A stretch of DNA of 37,261 nucleotides, taken from positions 11,245 through 48,505 of the forward strand of contig VAWU01000063.1 of the NCBI GenBank assembly GCA_005888325.1, in the 5' to 3' direction. The stretch comes from Actinomycetota bacterium. Lineage in GTDB: Bacteria; Actinomycetota; Acidimicrobiia; Acidimicrobiales; AC-14. The translations under genes were made by a program, and so were the position numbers. Below the pieces are notes generated by a model. It had not been told where the DNA came from and did no database searches. It was given only the letters and a program-made list of their open reading frames with translations. Shown one piece after another: positions 11,053-17,708 of this stretch. Each line of letters opens with the position of its first letter. Positions within the stretch are counted from its first letter, which is position 1.

Positions 11053-11976
11053 ATGCTCGAGGAGATCGCCCGGAACAAGCGGCGCAGCGTGCTCGTGATT
11101 CTCGGGTTCGTTCTGATCTGGGTAGGGATCGGCGCGTTGCTCGGTGCCCTCTTCGGTGGGAGCTCGGGCTCTCGGGGCTCGGCCGTCGCCACGGGCATCG
11201 TGATCGCGGCGATCGTTGCGTTGTTGGCTTCGGCGTACGCGATGACGTCGGGCGCGCGCCTCGTGCTCGCGGTGTCGGGCGCTCGCCCCGCCGATCCGAG
11301 CCGGTACCAACAGCTCCACAACGTCGTCGAGGCAATGGCGATCAGCGCCGGGCTGCCCAAACCGGCGGTGTACGTGATCGACGACCCGTCTCCCAACGCG
11401 TTCGCAACGGGCGTCAACCCGAACAAGGCTGCGATCACGGCGACCACGGGGCTGCTCCAACTCATGAACCGCGACGAGCTCGAGGGTGTGATCAGCCACG
11501 AGATGAGCCACATCCGCAACTACGACGTGCGGCTCATCCTGGTGGTCAGCACGCTGATCGGCCTCGCGGGGCTGCTCGCGAGCATGGTCTGGCGATCCGC
11601 CTTCTTCATGCGACCCCGCGGTCGGGATGCCCAGCAGATCACGATTCTCATCCTCGCGGCCGGAGTCTTGCTGACCGTCGTCGCATTCGTCGTGGGTCCG
11701 TTGATCCGATTTGCGTTGTCGCGTTCCCGTGAGGAGTTGGCCGACGTCAGCGGTGTGAACCTCACGCGCAATCCTGATGGCCTGATCCATGCTCTGCAGA
11801 AGCTGGCGCAGAACGACAAGCCGTTCAAGGGGTTCAACCACGCGACCGCGGCGATGTGCATCGACGACCCGTTGCAGCACCACGAAGGCTTTGCTCACCG
11901 CCTGTTCGACACGCACCCCCCGCTCGAGGAGCGCATCGCCATCCTCCAGAAGATCGCGCAAGGCGAATCCGCCTGA
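11053..11976 (+). CDS. M48-family membrane zinc metalloprotease (HtpX-like)
   Basis: 307 residues. Two N-terminal membrane helices (residues about 15-40 and 50-75) precede the protease core with the zinc motif HEMSH (H149, E150, H153). Two more hydrophobic segments follow, then REELAD, in which E227 is the likely third zinc ligand. This order and spacing match HtpX proteases, which degrade damaged membrane proteins with the active site on the cytoplasmic side. The ending DTHPPLEERIAIL is also typical. The ATG at 11053 gives the expected short cytoplasmic N-terminus. It is 51 nt from the dioxygenase gene and may have its own promoter; no functional link to the transporter is evident. Confidence 0.9.
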   Translation: MLEEIARNKRRSVLVILGFVLIWVGIGALLGALFGGSSGSRGSAVATGIVIAAIVALLASAYAMTSGARLVLAVSGARPADPSRYQQLHNVVEAMAISAGLPKPAVYVIDDPSPNAFATGVNPNKAAITATTGLLQLMNRDELEGVISHEMSHIRNYDVRLILVVSTLIGLAGLLASMVWRSAFFMRPRGRDAQQITILILAAGVLLTVVAFVVGPLIRFALSRSREELADVSGVNLTRNPDGLIHALQKLAQNDKPFKGFNHATAAMCIDDPLQHHEGFAHRLFDTHPPLEERIAILQKIAQGESA

Positions 11977-12002
11977 CCGCTTCCCGACCGTGAACGACGT
12001 AG

Positions 12003-12149
12003 CCCGCGGTCGCGTGCCGCCGCGCCGGTTGGGGTGCCCGTGAGGCCTACGGCGTCCCCAGTGGCGTCAACAACGTCCTCATCATCAACCGAGTCATCGC
12101 GCCAGGCCGAGTGACGGCGATCTTGGTGCGCGAGGCAATCGGGTTCTAG
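12003..12149 (+). other. Short open segment without a start, possible gene remnant
   Basis: Between the protease stop and the VOC gene (176 bases) one forward frame is open for 48 codons and ends in TAG. It has no ATG, GTG or TTG start with a ribosome site. Its latter half reads like folded protein (AYGVPSGVNNVLIINRV), with C/G-rich third positions. I do not recognise the family. It could be the end of a decayed gene or a chance open frame. No promoter or clear terminator hairpin is seen in this gap. Confidence 0.2.
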
Positions 12150-12152
12150 AGG

Positions 12153-12542
12153 TCAGGTGCCGGCGGGTTGGAACAGCTCGACGACGTTCCCGGCGGGGTC
12201 TTCGATCAGGATCTGCTGACCGCCGGGACCAGTGACGATGTCGTTGCGGAAGCGCACACCGGCGTCACGGAGCCGGGCGACCTCGGCGGCGATGTCGGAG
12301 ACGAGGAGGTGGATGCGGTTCCATCCGCCGGGTCCAGGGGTGGTGCCGTCGGGCATCGGGCGTCCCGCGGAACTGGCCGGACCGCTGAGCAGCAGGCGCA
12401 GGTTGCCGAGGGTGACATCCGCGAAGGCGGGGCCGGCGGCGGTGCGCACCTCGAAGCCGAGGTGCCCGGTGTAGAACGCGATCGCGGCGTCGACGTCGTC
12501 GACCATGTAGCGGACGTTCACCATGTTGTCGAGGTCGGTCAT
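12153..12542 (-). CDS. VOC-superfamily (glyoxalase/bleomycin-resistance-like) protein
   Basis: 129 residues with the two beta-alpha-beta-beta-beta modules of the vicinal-oxygen-chelate fold: NVRYMVDDVDAAIAFYTGHLGFEV at the N-terminus and the closing IEDPAGNVVELFQP. The ATG overlaps the stop of the upstream ArsR-ArsC fusion gene by 4 nt (ATGA), so the two are almost certainly co-translated. VOC proteins in arsenic operons include ArsI, the C-As lyase, which needs a cysteine pair. This protein has no cysteine at all, so it is not ArsI. A role with arsenate esters or an unrelated dioxygenase or lyase role are both possible. Confidence 0.85.
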   Translation of the reverse strand: MTDLDNMVNVRYMVDDVDAAIAFYTGHLGFEVRTAAGPAFADVTLGNLRLLLSGPASSAGRPMPDGTTPGPGGWNRIHLLVSDIAAEVARLRDAGVRFRNDIVTGPGGQQILIEDPAGNVVELFQPAGT

Positions 12543-13318
12543 CTGTCCTCCTGTGCCGTGAGGGTGGCGAGCAGGAACCCGATGCGGGTGTCGAGCTCGG
12601 CGGCGGTCTGCCGAAAGGTGGGGTAGCTCGTCTCGTCGTCTCCGTCGGCGTGGCCCGCGGCAGGGTCGGGGATGCTCCAGTGGATGGCCTCGGGGTCGCC
12701 GGGGAACTCGGGGCAGACCTCGCGCACCCGGTCACACAGGGTGATCACCCGGTCGAACCGATGCCTGGCGAACTCGTCGAGGTGCTTTGAGCGGTGTTCG
12801 GTCAGGTCGATGCCGTGCTCGTCGCGCATCACCCGGACGGCGTTGGGGTGCAGGGGCTTGGGGTTGCTGCCGGCGCTGCGGGCGTCGACCCGTCCACCGG
12901 ATCGGACCGTGATAAGGGCCTCGGCCATTTGGGACCTGGCGCTGTTGCCGGTGCACAGGAACAGCACCCGCACCCGCTTCGCTCGGGGCGGGAACGCGCC
13001 CGGCTCGGGTGGGCGGAGGCGGAGCCCCGCGTGCAGCGCCGCGCCGGTGGCGGCGAGGAGGTCGCCGAGGCGAGTGAGGTCAGCCGTGTAGTACGCGTCT
13101 CGACCGTCGGCGGAGCTGCGTCGAGCGGAGACGAGCCGGGCGTCGCGGAGCTTGCCCAGGTGGTAGGAGACGAGGTTCTGGTGCTGGCCCGAGAGGTCGG
13201 TCAGCTCGTGCACGGTGCGGTCGCTGCGGGCGAGGTCGCCCAACAGCTGCCACCTCAGCCGATGCCCCGCGAGCTGAAGGAACTCGTGCGGCGTCAGCTC
13301 GACCGATGCAACTCGCAC
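12539..13318 (-). CDS. ArsR-type regulator fused to thioredoxin-type arsenate reductase ArsC
   Basis: 259 residues in one frame. Residues 1-100 form an ArsR winged helix (QLLGDLARSDRTVHELTDLS, then QNLVSYHLGKLRDARLV). Residues about 115-255 form a low-molecular-weight phosphatase/ArsC domain with the P-loop CTGNSARS (C122) and general acid D218 (IPDPA). C195 and C202 (TLC...VCP) are 7 apart, as in the C82/C89 redox pair of thioredoxin-coupled ArsC, so all three catalytic cysteines are in place and arsenate reductase is favoured over protein tyrosine phosphatase. I do not see the classical CxC arsenite site in the ArsR half, so the inducer contact is unclear. The GTG at 13318 is probably a leaderless start, as a -10-like TAGAAC lies 7 nt upstream. 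No arsenite efflux gene is nearby. Confidence 0.88.
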   Translation of the reverse strand: MRVASVELTPHEFLQLAGHRLRWQLLGDLARSDRTVHELTDLSGQHQNLVSYHLGKLRDARLVSARRSSADGRDAYYTADLTRLGDLLAATGAALHAGLRLRPPEPGAFPPRAKRVRVLFLCTGNSARSQMAEALITVRSGGRVDARSAGSNPKPLHPNAVRVMRDEHGIDLTEHRSKHLDEFARHRFDRVITLCDRVREVCPEFPGDPEAIHWSIPDPAAGHADGDDETSYPTFRQTAAELDTRIGFLLATLTAQEDR

Positions 13319-13324
13319 CGCCTC

Positions 13325-13359
13325 GTTCTACATCAATCTGGTTCGATGCATCAAGTCAA
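13325..13359 (-). promoter_or_regulatory. Predicted promoter/operator of the arsRC-VOC operon
   Basis: An A/T-rich island. On the minus strand TTGATG (13354-13349) and TAGAAC (13330-13325) are 18 nt apart, and TAGAAC ends 7 nt before the GTG, predicting a leaderless transcript. A TTGACT also lies at 13359-13354. Overlapping these is an imperfect dyad on the plus strand, CATCAA (13331-13336) facing TTCGATG (13342-13348), and a perfect GATGCATC (13345-13352). Self-repression by the ArsR half through this dyad is inferred. Confidence 0.4.
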
Positions 13360-13826
13360 ATTGTTGGATATGCCCGATCGACCGTGCCACATCGCGGCGA
13401 CGGGCAGCTGGATGTACGCCTCGAAGTCGTTGGCGCCCACCCGCCCTCGGCGAACACCTGGGCGAGGCGCCGCAGCTGCGCGTCGTCGGTCACCCGGGCG
13501 GCCCGGCCCTCGAGCGCGACGTCGTAGCCGTGGATGGCGACACCGAACGCGCAGCCGGAGTCCCGCTCGATGTTGCGGATCTTGCGGGACCGGGGTCCAC
13601 CGCTGAAGTAGTAGCGGCCGTCGACCCACAAGGCGCCGACGGCGGTGATGTGCGGGCGGCCGTCGGCGTCGAGCGTCGACAACCAGAAGGTGTCGTGGCC
13701 GGGCCCGCCGGGCCCCGGTTCCTGGGTGAGGTTGGTCTCCAGCGTCCCGCGGACGTCGTCCCAGTCGAGCGGACCGAGCTTGTAGAGGCCGGCGAGGTTC
13801 TTGGCGGTCGGTGCGTTCGCAGCCAT
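13356..13826 (-). CDS. Pyridoxamine 5'-phosphate oxidase-family (PPOX, flavin split-barrel) protein, C-terminus abnormal
   Basis: 156 residues. The first 125 or so are a good PPOX-type FMN/F420-binding split barrel: TFWLSTLDADGRPHITAVGA, LWVDGRYYFSGGPRSRKIRNI and ALEGRAARVTD. Relatives continue for about 50 more residues, ending in a Trp/Arg-rich strand. Here, after FAEGGWAP, the frame runs into low-complexity Ser/Arg/Thr sequence and stops in the ars promoter. The neighbouring minus frame (ANDFEAYIQLPVAAMWHG) has far better codon usage from about 13435 onward, suggesting a 1-base slip, but its residues do not resemble the usual family tail either. Truncation at the boundary with the ars operon, or a slip plus divergence, are the options. 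Function unknown; flavin-dependent reduction is the family norm. Confidence 0.65.
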   Translation of the reverse strand: MAANAPTAKNLAGLYKLGPLDWDDVRGTLETNLTQEPGPGGPGHDTFWLSTLDADGRPHITAVGALWVDGRYYFSGGPRSRKIRNIERDSGCAFGVAIHGYDVALEGRAARVTDDAQLRRLAQVFAEGGWAPTTSRRTSSCPSPRCGTVDRAYPTI

Positions 13827-13840
13827 GTCAAAACCGACGG

Positions 13841-13859
13841 TGGGAGCCGTTGGTTCCCA
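13841..13859. promoter_or_regulatory. Imperfect inverted repeat in the PPOX / DMFase-like divergent region
   Basis: TGGGAGCC (13841-13848) and GGTTCCCA (13852-13859) are inverted with one mismatch around a 3-nt centre. The site sits 15 nt before the PPOX start, in a 128-nt divergent intergenic segment. It may be an operator for the PPOX gene. Confidence 0.3.
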
Positions 13860-13924
13860 TCGGTGCGGCTACGGAACGCTGATCACCGGCCAGGTTCGCG
13901 GCCCGCATGACCTGCTCCCGACGA

Positions 13925-13938
13925 GGCGAGATCTCGCC
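13925..13938. promoter_or_regulatory. Perfect 14-bp palindrome upstream of the DMFase-like gene
   Basis: GGCGAGATCTCGCC is fully self-complementary and ends 16 nt before the ATG of the downstream gene, where an operator would block transcription. Chance palindromes of this length are rare but not excluded in GC-rich DNA. Confidence 0.35.
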
Positions 13939-13954
13939 ACGTTAGGGTCGGGCG

Positions 13955-15448
13955 ATGGGCCGCGAGGTGGTTACGGGGTACTGCTGGCCGCAATCAGTGG
14001 GCGCGGGCGAGCAGGTCGGTCTGCACATGTCGTCGTCCGCGGGGCGGCCGGTGCGCGTCGAGGTGACACGGGTCGGCGCGCGACGGGAGGTCGTGTGCAG
14101 TCTTGACGGAGTCGCGGCCGACGAGCACGAGACGCCGAAGGACGCTTCCTCGAAGGGGTGCGGCTGGCCTGTCGCGCTCACTCTGGACGTCGACCCGACG
14201 TGGCGGTCGGGGTACTACGAGGTCGTCATGGAGATCGACGTCGGCGAGAAGGTACGGCGCGACTACGCGTTCTTCGTCGTGCGTCCGTCTTCTGGCGCGC
14301 GCATCGTGCTCGCGCTGGCGAACAACACGTGGCACGCCTACAACGACTTCGGCGGACCGAACCTGTACACGGGCGGCACCCACGTCGCCATGCAGCGGCC
14401 GATGGCGGCGGGCTACCTGTACAAGCCGCCGGGAAAGGGTCGTCGCGTGACGGGGACGGGCGCGCCCGATCCGCAGAACGCCGCGCACGTCGGCTACATC
14501 CAGCTCAACCACCTGTCGGGCTATGCAGGGTCGGCCGGTTGGCCCGACTGGGAGCTGCCGTTCATCGAGTGGGCCGAACGCGAAGGGTTCGAGATCGGTG
14601 TGTGCACGAACGCCGATCTCGAAGCACACCCAGAGGTCTTGGACGACGCGAGCCTGTATCTGTCGGTCGGCCACGACGAGTACTGGTCTCGCGGGATGCG
14701 CGACACGGTCGAAGCATTCATCGCGCGTGGCGGCAACGCGGGGTTCTTCTCGGGCAACACGTCGTTGTGGCAGGTGCGCATCGAGGGTGACGATCACGAC
14801 GTGATGGTCGGGTACAAGGGCTTGTTCAAGAACGATCCGCTGATGAACACCGACCGCGAGCCGGAGGTGACGACCTTCTGGTCCGATGTGATCGTGGGTC
14901 GTCCCGAGAACCACATGACCGGCGTCACTTTCACCCGCGGCGGCTATCACCGCATCGGTCGCAATGTGGCCGCCGGCCTCGGCGGCTACACCGTGCACCG
15001 CGCCGGTCACTGGATCTTCGACGGCACCGGGCTCGGCTACGGCGACGTGCTCGGCGCCGCCACGACCGTCGTCGGCTACGAGTGCGACGGGTGCGTGTTC
15101 ACCTACCGCGACGGGCTGCCGTACCCGACCGGCGAGGACGGCACGCCGTCGACCTTCGAGATCCTCGGCACGTGCCCGACGCAGCACTTCACCCGCGAGA
15201 CGGCGCCTCGTCCGCCCAAGCCGGGCGAGCCCAGCGAGTTGGAGTACATCGCGTCACGCGTGTTCGGGACGCGTGAGCCCGAGGCGATGGAACGCATCCG
15301 CCACGGCCACGCGGTGCTGGGTGCGTACACGAACGAGGCGGGCGCGACAGTGATGACGTCGGGGTCGACCGATTGGGCTCACGGGCTGGCTGGGCGAGAC
15401 CCGCAGATCGAACAGATCACCCGGAACGTTCTGACACGGTTGGGATAG
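13955..15448 (+). CDS. N,N-dimethylformamidase large-subunit-like protein (single gene)
   Basis: 497 residues. The N-terminal 110 residues look like a beta-sandwich (extracellular-type, starting GYCWPQSVGAGEQVGLHMSS). The rest matches the catalytic domain of the DMFase beta subunit: NNTWHAYNDFGG (Y129), the long glycine/tyrosine-rich central part, and SVGHDEYWS (H240-D241-E242). In Paracoccus DMFase a mononuclear iron is held by two tyrosines and one glutamate; Y129 and E242 are the likely equivalents here, the second tyrosine being uncertain. No small-subunit gene is adjacent and the protein is much shorter than the 760-residue DMFase subunit. It may hydrolyse another amide. The ATG is preceded by AGGGTCGGGCG. 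It is transcribed divergently from the PPOX gene. Confidence 0.8.
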   Translation: MGREVVTGYCWPQSVGAGEQVGLHMSSSAGRPVRVEVTRVGARREVVCSLDGVAADEHETPKDASSKGCGWPVALTLDVDPTWRSGYYEVVMEIDVGEKVRRDYAFFVVRPSSGARIVLALANNTWHAYNDFGGPNLYTGGTHVAMQRPMAAGYLYKPPGKGRRVTGTGAPDPQNAAHVGYIQLNHLSGYAGSAGWPDWELPFIEWAEREGFEIGVCTNADLEAHPEVLDDASLYLSVGHDEYWSRGMRDTVEAFIARGGNAGFFSGNTSLWQVRIEGDDHDVMVGYKGLFKNDPLMNTDREPEVTTFWSDVIVGRPENHMTGVTFTRGGYHRIGRNVAAGLGGYTVHRAGHWIFDGTGLGYGDVLGAATTVVGYECDGCVFTYRDGLPYPTGEDGTPSTFEILGTCPTQHFTRETAPRPPKPGEPSELEYIASRVFGTREPEAMERIRHGHAVLGAYTNEAGATVMTSGSTDWAHGLAGRDPQIEQITRNVLTRLG

Positions 15449-15462
15449 ACCGCGCGGCCGGC

Positions 15463-16731
15463 TCACGGAGATGAGGGACGTCGATCGGCAGTAGCGACGC
15501 GTTGCTGCCGGAGGAAATGTCGCTCGGCGGGGTTCGAACTGAGCTCGATGGCGCGGTCGTAGGCAGCGACGGCGCCGTCTCGGTCGCCGGCGCGGGCGAG
15601 GAGGTCGGCGTGTGCCGCGTGATACGGCTGGTAGTCGGCGAGCGTCGTGGTGTCGAGCGCGGCGAGCGCTGCGAGACCAGCGGCCGGGCCGTGGAGCTCG
15701 GCGACGGCGATCGCCCGGTTGAGCGCCACGACCGGATTCGGGCGTAGGGCGTAGAGCTGGTCGTAGAGCGTGATGATCTGCGTCCAGTCGGTGGCGTCGG
15801 CCATCGGCGCGTCGGCGTGCACGGCGGCGATCGCCGCCTGGATCTGGAATGCGCCAGGGTGGTTGCGGCGCAGGCAGGCGCGTACGAGCTCGTGTCCTTC
15901 GCCGATGAGCGAGCGGTCCCATCGATTGCGGTCTTGGTCTGCGAGGCGGATCATCGCTCCCTCGCTGTCGGTGCGAGCGGGGCGGCGGGCCTCGGTGAGC
16001 AGCATCAACGCGAGGAGCCCGATGGCTTCCGGTTCGTCGGGCATGAGCTCGGCGAGGACTCGTCCGACCCGTATCGCTTCGTTGGACAGATCGACGCGCG
16101 TGAGGGTCTCGCCGGACGTCGCCGTGTGTCCTTCGGTGTAGATGAGGTAGATGGCCGCGAGCACGGCGTGGAGGCGGTCGGGGAGCTCGGCGGCTCGCGG
16201 GATCCGGTAGGCGGCGTGGTTGTCGCGTAGCTTGCGCTTCGCTCGCACGATCCGTTGCGCCACCGTGGCCTCGGGAACGAGGAAGGCGCGAGCGATCGTG
16301 GGGGCGTCGAGTCCCCCCAACAGCCGAAGCGTCAGTGCGACCTGGGCGTCTGCGGCGAGCGCGGGGTGGCAGCAGAGAAACATGAGGCGCAGCTGGTCGT
16401 CTGCGACGACGTCGACGAAGGCATCCAGGTCGTCGAGCTCGCGTCGGTGGTCAGGTTCCATGTCGTCGGCGTGGAGTCGGTGGGCAGCGAGGTAGCGGTC
16501 TGTCCGGGACGCTTCGCGTCGCAGGCGGTCGATGGCGCGGTTGCGTGCGGTCGTGACGATCCAGCCGCCGGGGTTCGGGGGCACTCCGTGCTGCGGCCAC
16601 TGCTCGGCCGCGATGGCGAAGGCTTCGGCCACCGCGTCCTCGGCGAGATCGATGTCGCCGAGGACACGGATCAGCGTGGCGGTGCACCGGCCGGCTTCTC
16701 GGCGGAAGACGGCATCGAGGGTTTCATTCAC
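15463..16731 (-). CDS. ECF42-type RNA polymerase sigma factor with long C-terminal extension
   Basis: 422 residues. Region 2 (TLIRVLGDIDLAEDAVAEAF, GWIVTTARNRAIDRLRR) and region 4 (RLMFLCCHPALAADAQVALT, then VPEATVAQRIVRAKRKLRD) are followed by about 230 residues of DUF6596 and TPR-like helices (LYDQLYALRPNPVVALNRAIAV, AAYDRAIELSSNPAERHFL). This extension, together with the adjacent DGPF gene, defines the ECF42 group. There is no anti-sigma gene, as is usual for the group; the extension is thought to control activity. The start GTG at 16731 overlaps the DGPF stop by 4 nt (GTGA), with GGAAGG just upstream. The frame is open upstream, but that region encodes the DGPF protein in another frame. 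Confidence 0.93.
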   Translation of the reverse strand: MNETLDAVFRREAGRCTATLIRVLGDIDLAEDAVAEAFAIAAEQWPQHGVPPNPGGWIVTTARNRAIDRLRREASRTDRYLAAHRLHADDMEPDHRRELDDLDAFVDVVADDQLRLMFLCCHPALAADAQVALTLRLLGGLDAPTIARAFLVPEATVAQRIVRAKRKLRDNHAAYRIPRAAELPDRLHAVLAAIYLIYTEGHTATSGETLTRVDLSNEAIRVGRVLAELMPDEPEAIGLLALMLLTEARRPARTDSEGAMIRLADQDRNRWDRSLIGEGHELVRACLRRNHPGAFQIQAAIAAVHADAPMADATDWTQIITLYDQLYALRPNPVVALNRAIAVAELHGPAAGLAALAALDTTTLADYQPYHAAHADLLARAGDRDGAVAAYDRAIELSSNPAERHFLRQQRVATADRRPSSP

Positions 16732-17075
16732 CCTTCCGCCGGCCGGACCTCGACCGGCCCTTCGCAGGCGGCCGCGGCCTTGCCCGCCCACGCGAGCGCG
16801 GCGTCGAGATCCGGCGCCTCGATCATCCAGAAGCCGCCCATCTGCTCCTTCGTCTCTGCGTACGGACCGTCGGTCATCGACACGTCGCCGCCGGTGGATC
16901 GCACCACGGTCGCCGAGGACGCGGGGTGGAGCCCGGCGCCGAACACCCAGGCGCCAGCCCGTTCCAGCTCGCCGTTGAACTCGCCGACCTGCGCGACCTG
17001 GCGTTGTGCCTCCGGCGAGGAGAAGTCGAGGTCGTAGTCGTCGTCGTGCCACACGGACAACAGGTACTGAGGCAT
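16728..17075 (-). CDS. DGPF/YCII-family protein
   Basis: 115 residues of the YCII-like ferredoxin fold: MPQYLLSVWHDDD at the N-terminus and the family signature TDGPYAETKEQMGGFWMIE, where DGPF reads DGPY. The ATG at 17075 is chosen because AAGGAG lies 8 nt upstream; a TTG two codons earlier is too close to it. The gene is coupled to the ECF42 sigma gene by a GTGA overlap. DGPF proteins are the standard partners and targets of ECF42 sigma factors. Their biochemical activity is not established. Confidence 0.92.
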   Translation of the reverse strand: MPQYLLSVWHDDDYDLDFSSPEAQRQVAQVGEFNGELERAGAWVFGAGLHPASSATVVRSTGGDVSMTDGPYAETKEQMGGFWMIEAPDLDAALAWAGKAAAACEGPVEVRPAEG

Positions 17076-17108
17076 CGTCAACTCTCCTTGTGATTCGTGA
17101 AGTTCGTG

Positions 17109-17531
17109 TCAGTCGTGAAGCTGTCGGGCGAGGACCGGAACGATTATCGTGGCCGCGATCCCGTGCATGGCGACGAGCGCGACCTTGGTGGCGACGTCGG
17201 GTGGGAGCGTGATCGAGGGGAGGCACGACAGCGCCGTGAGCATGCCGGTGCTCTGGAGGAACCGGCGGCGTGCCGCGGCGCTGCGCCGCCTCACGAGCTC
17301 GGCGATCAGTCCACCGACGATGGCGCCGACGAAGGTCATCTGAGCGAAGCCGGCGAGGGGGATCATCTCGCCGTCCACCGCAAGCGGGACGCCGGCGGAG
17401 TGGACGGCCGCAGCGACCGTGGCCGTGACGGCGGCGGCGGCCAGACCCACGGCGACGGTCGCGCGCCGCAGCGAGCCGGCCGGCAATGCCGAGTGGTGCG
17501 GGGTGGTCGGGGTCGGGGCGGTGACGGACAT
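17109..17531 (-). CDS. Small four-helix membrane protein, DUF6069-like
   Basis: 140 residues. After a Pro/Thr-rich start (MSVTAPTPTTPHH) there are four hydrophobic segments: ATVAVGLAAAAVTATVAAAV, MIPLAGFAQMTFVGAIVGGLIAEL, STGMLTALSCLPSI and VALVAMHGIAATIIVPVLA. This resembles the DUF6069 family of actinobacterial membrane proteins, function unknown. The ATG at 17531 has GAAGGGAAA upstream; longer versions would run over the promoter region. It is the first gene of the operon with the DGPF and sigma genes (33-nt gap). Confidence 0.75.
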   Translation of the reverse strand: MSVTAPTPTTPHHSALPAGSLRRATVAVGLAAAAVTATVAAAVHSAGVPLAVDGEMIPLAGFAQMTFVGAIVGGLIAELVRRRSAAARRRFLQSTGMLTALSCLPSITLPPDVATKVALVAMHGIAATIIVPVLARQLHD

Positions 17532-17579
17532 CGGGTTTCCCTTCTGTTCGGCGGTGCCCGCTGCACCGCTCACCCCCTC

Positions 17580-17605
17580 TACGAGCGGGACCGCCGGAAT
17601 CGACA
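17580..17605 (-). promoter_or_regulatory. ECF42-type promoter for the DUF6069-DGPF-sigma operon
   Basis: Minus strand: TGTCGA (17605-17600), 16 nt, CGTA (17583-17580), about 48 nt upstream of the DUF6069 start. TGTCGA is, from memory, the -35 element reported for ECF42-dependent promoters in Streptomyces. A matching copy faces the other way at 17636-17661, so the sigma factor probably activates both directions, including its own operon. Confidence 0.6.
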
Positions 17606-17615
17606 CCCGACTCGA

Positions 17616-17628
17616 GAGAAATTTTCTC
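17616..17628. promoter_or_regulatory. A/T-centred palindrome between the two ECF promoters
   Basis: GAGAA-ATT-TTCTC, perfect 5-bp arms, lies midway between the two outward-facing TGTCGA elements (centre 17622; midpoint of the -35s about 17620). It could be an operator or an UP-like element serving both promoters. Confidence 0.35.
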
Positions 17629-17635
17629 CGCTCCG

Positions 17636-17661
17636 TGTCGAAACGGCGCCGGCCGTTCGTG
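17636..17661 (+). promoter_or_regulatory. ECF42-type promoter for the RibD-type reductase gene
   Basis: Plus strand: TGTCGA (17636-17641), 16 nt, CGTG (17658-17661), 47 nt upstream of the ATG at 17709. It has the same hexamer, spacing and distance to the gene as the minus-strand copy, so the reductase is predicted to belong to the ECF42 regulon. Confidence 0.58.
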
Positions 17662-17708
17662 GTCGGCACAGCAACAACCTCTCAGATCGGCCAGAAAGGA
17701 TTCCGCAG

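Noticed and set aside
12153-12542. Identifying the VOC protein as ArsI C-As lyase because of its arsenic-operon context.
   Set aside because: ArsI requires cysteines and this protein contains none.
16732-17226. Extending the ECF42 sigma protein to an upstream start, about 165 residues longer.
   Set aside because: The added part is Arg-rich and lies out of frame over the DGPF gene. The GTGA-coupled GTG gives the normal N-terminus.
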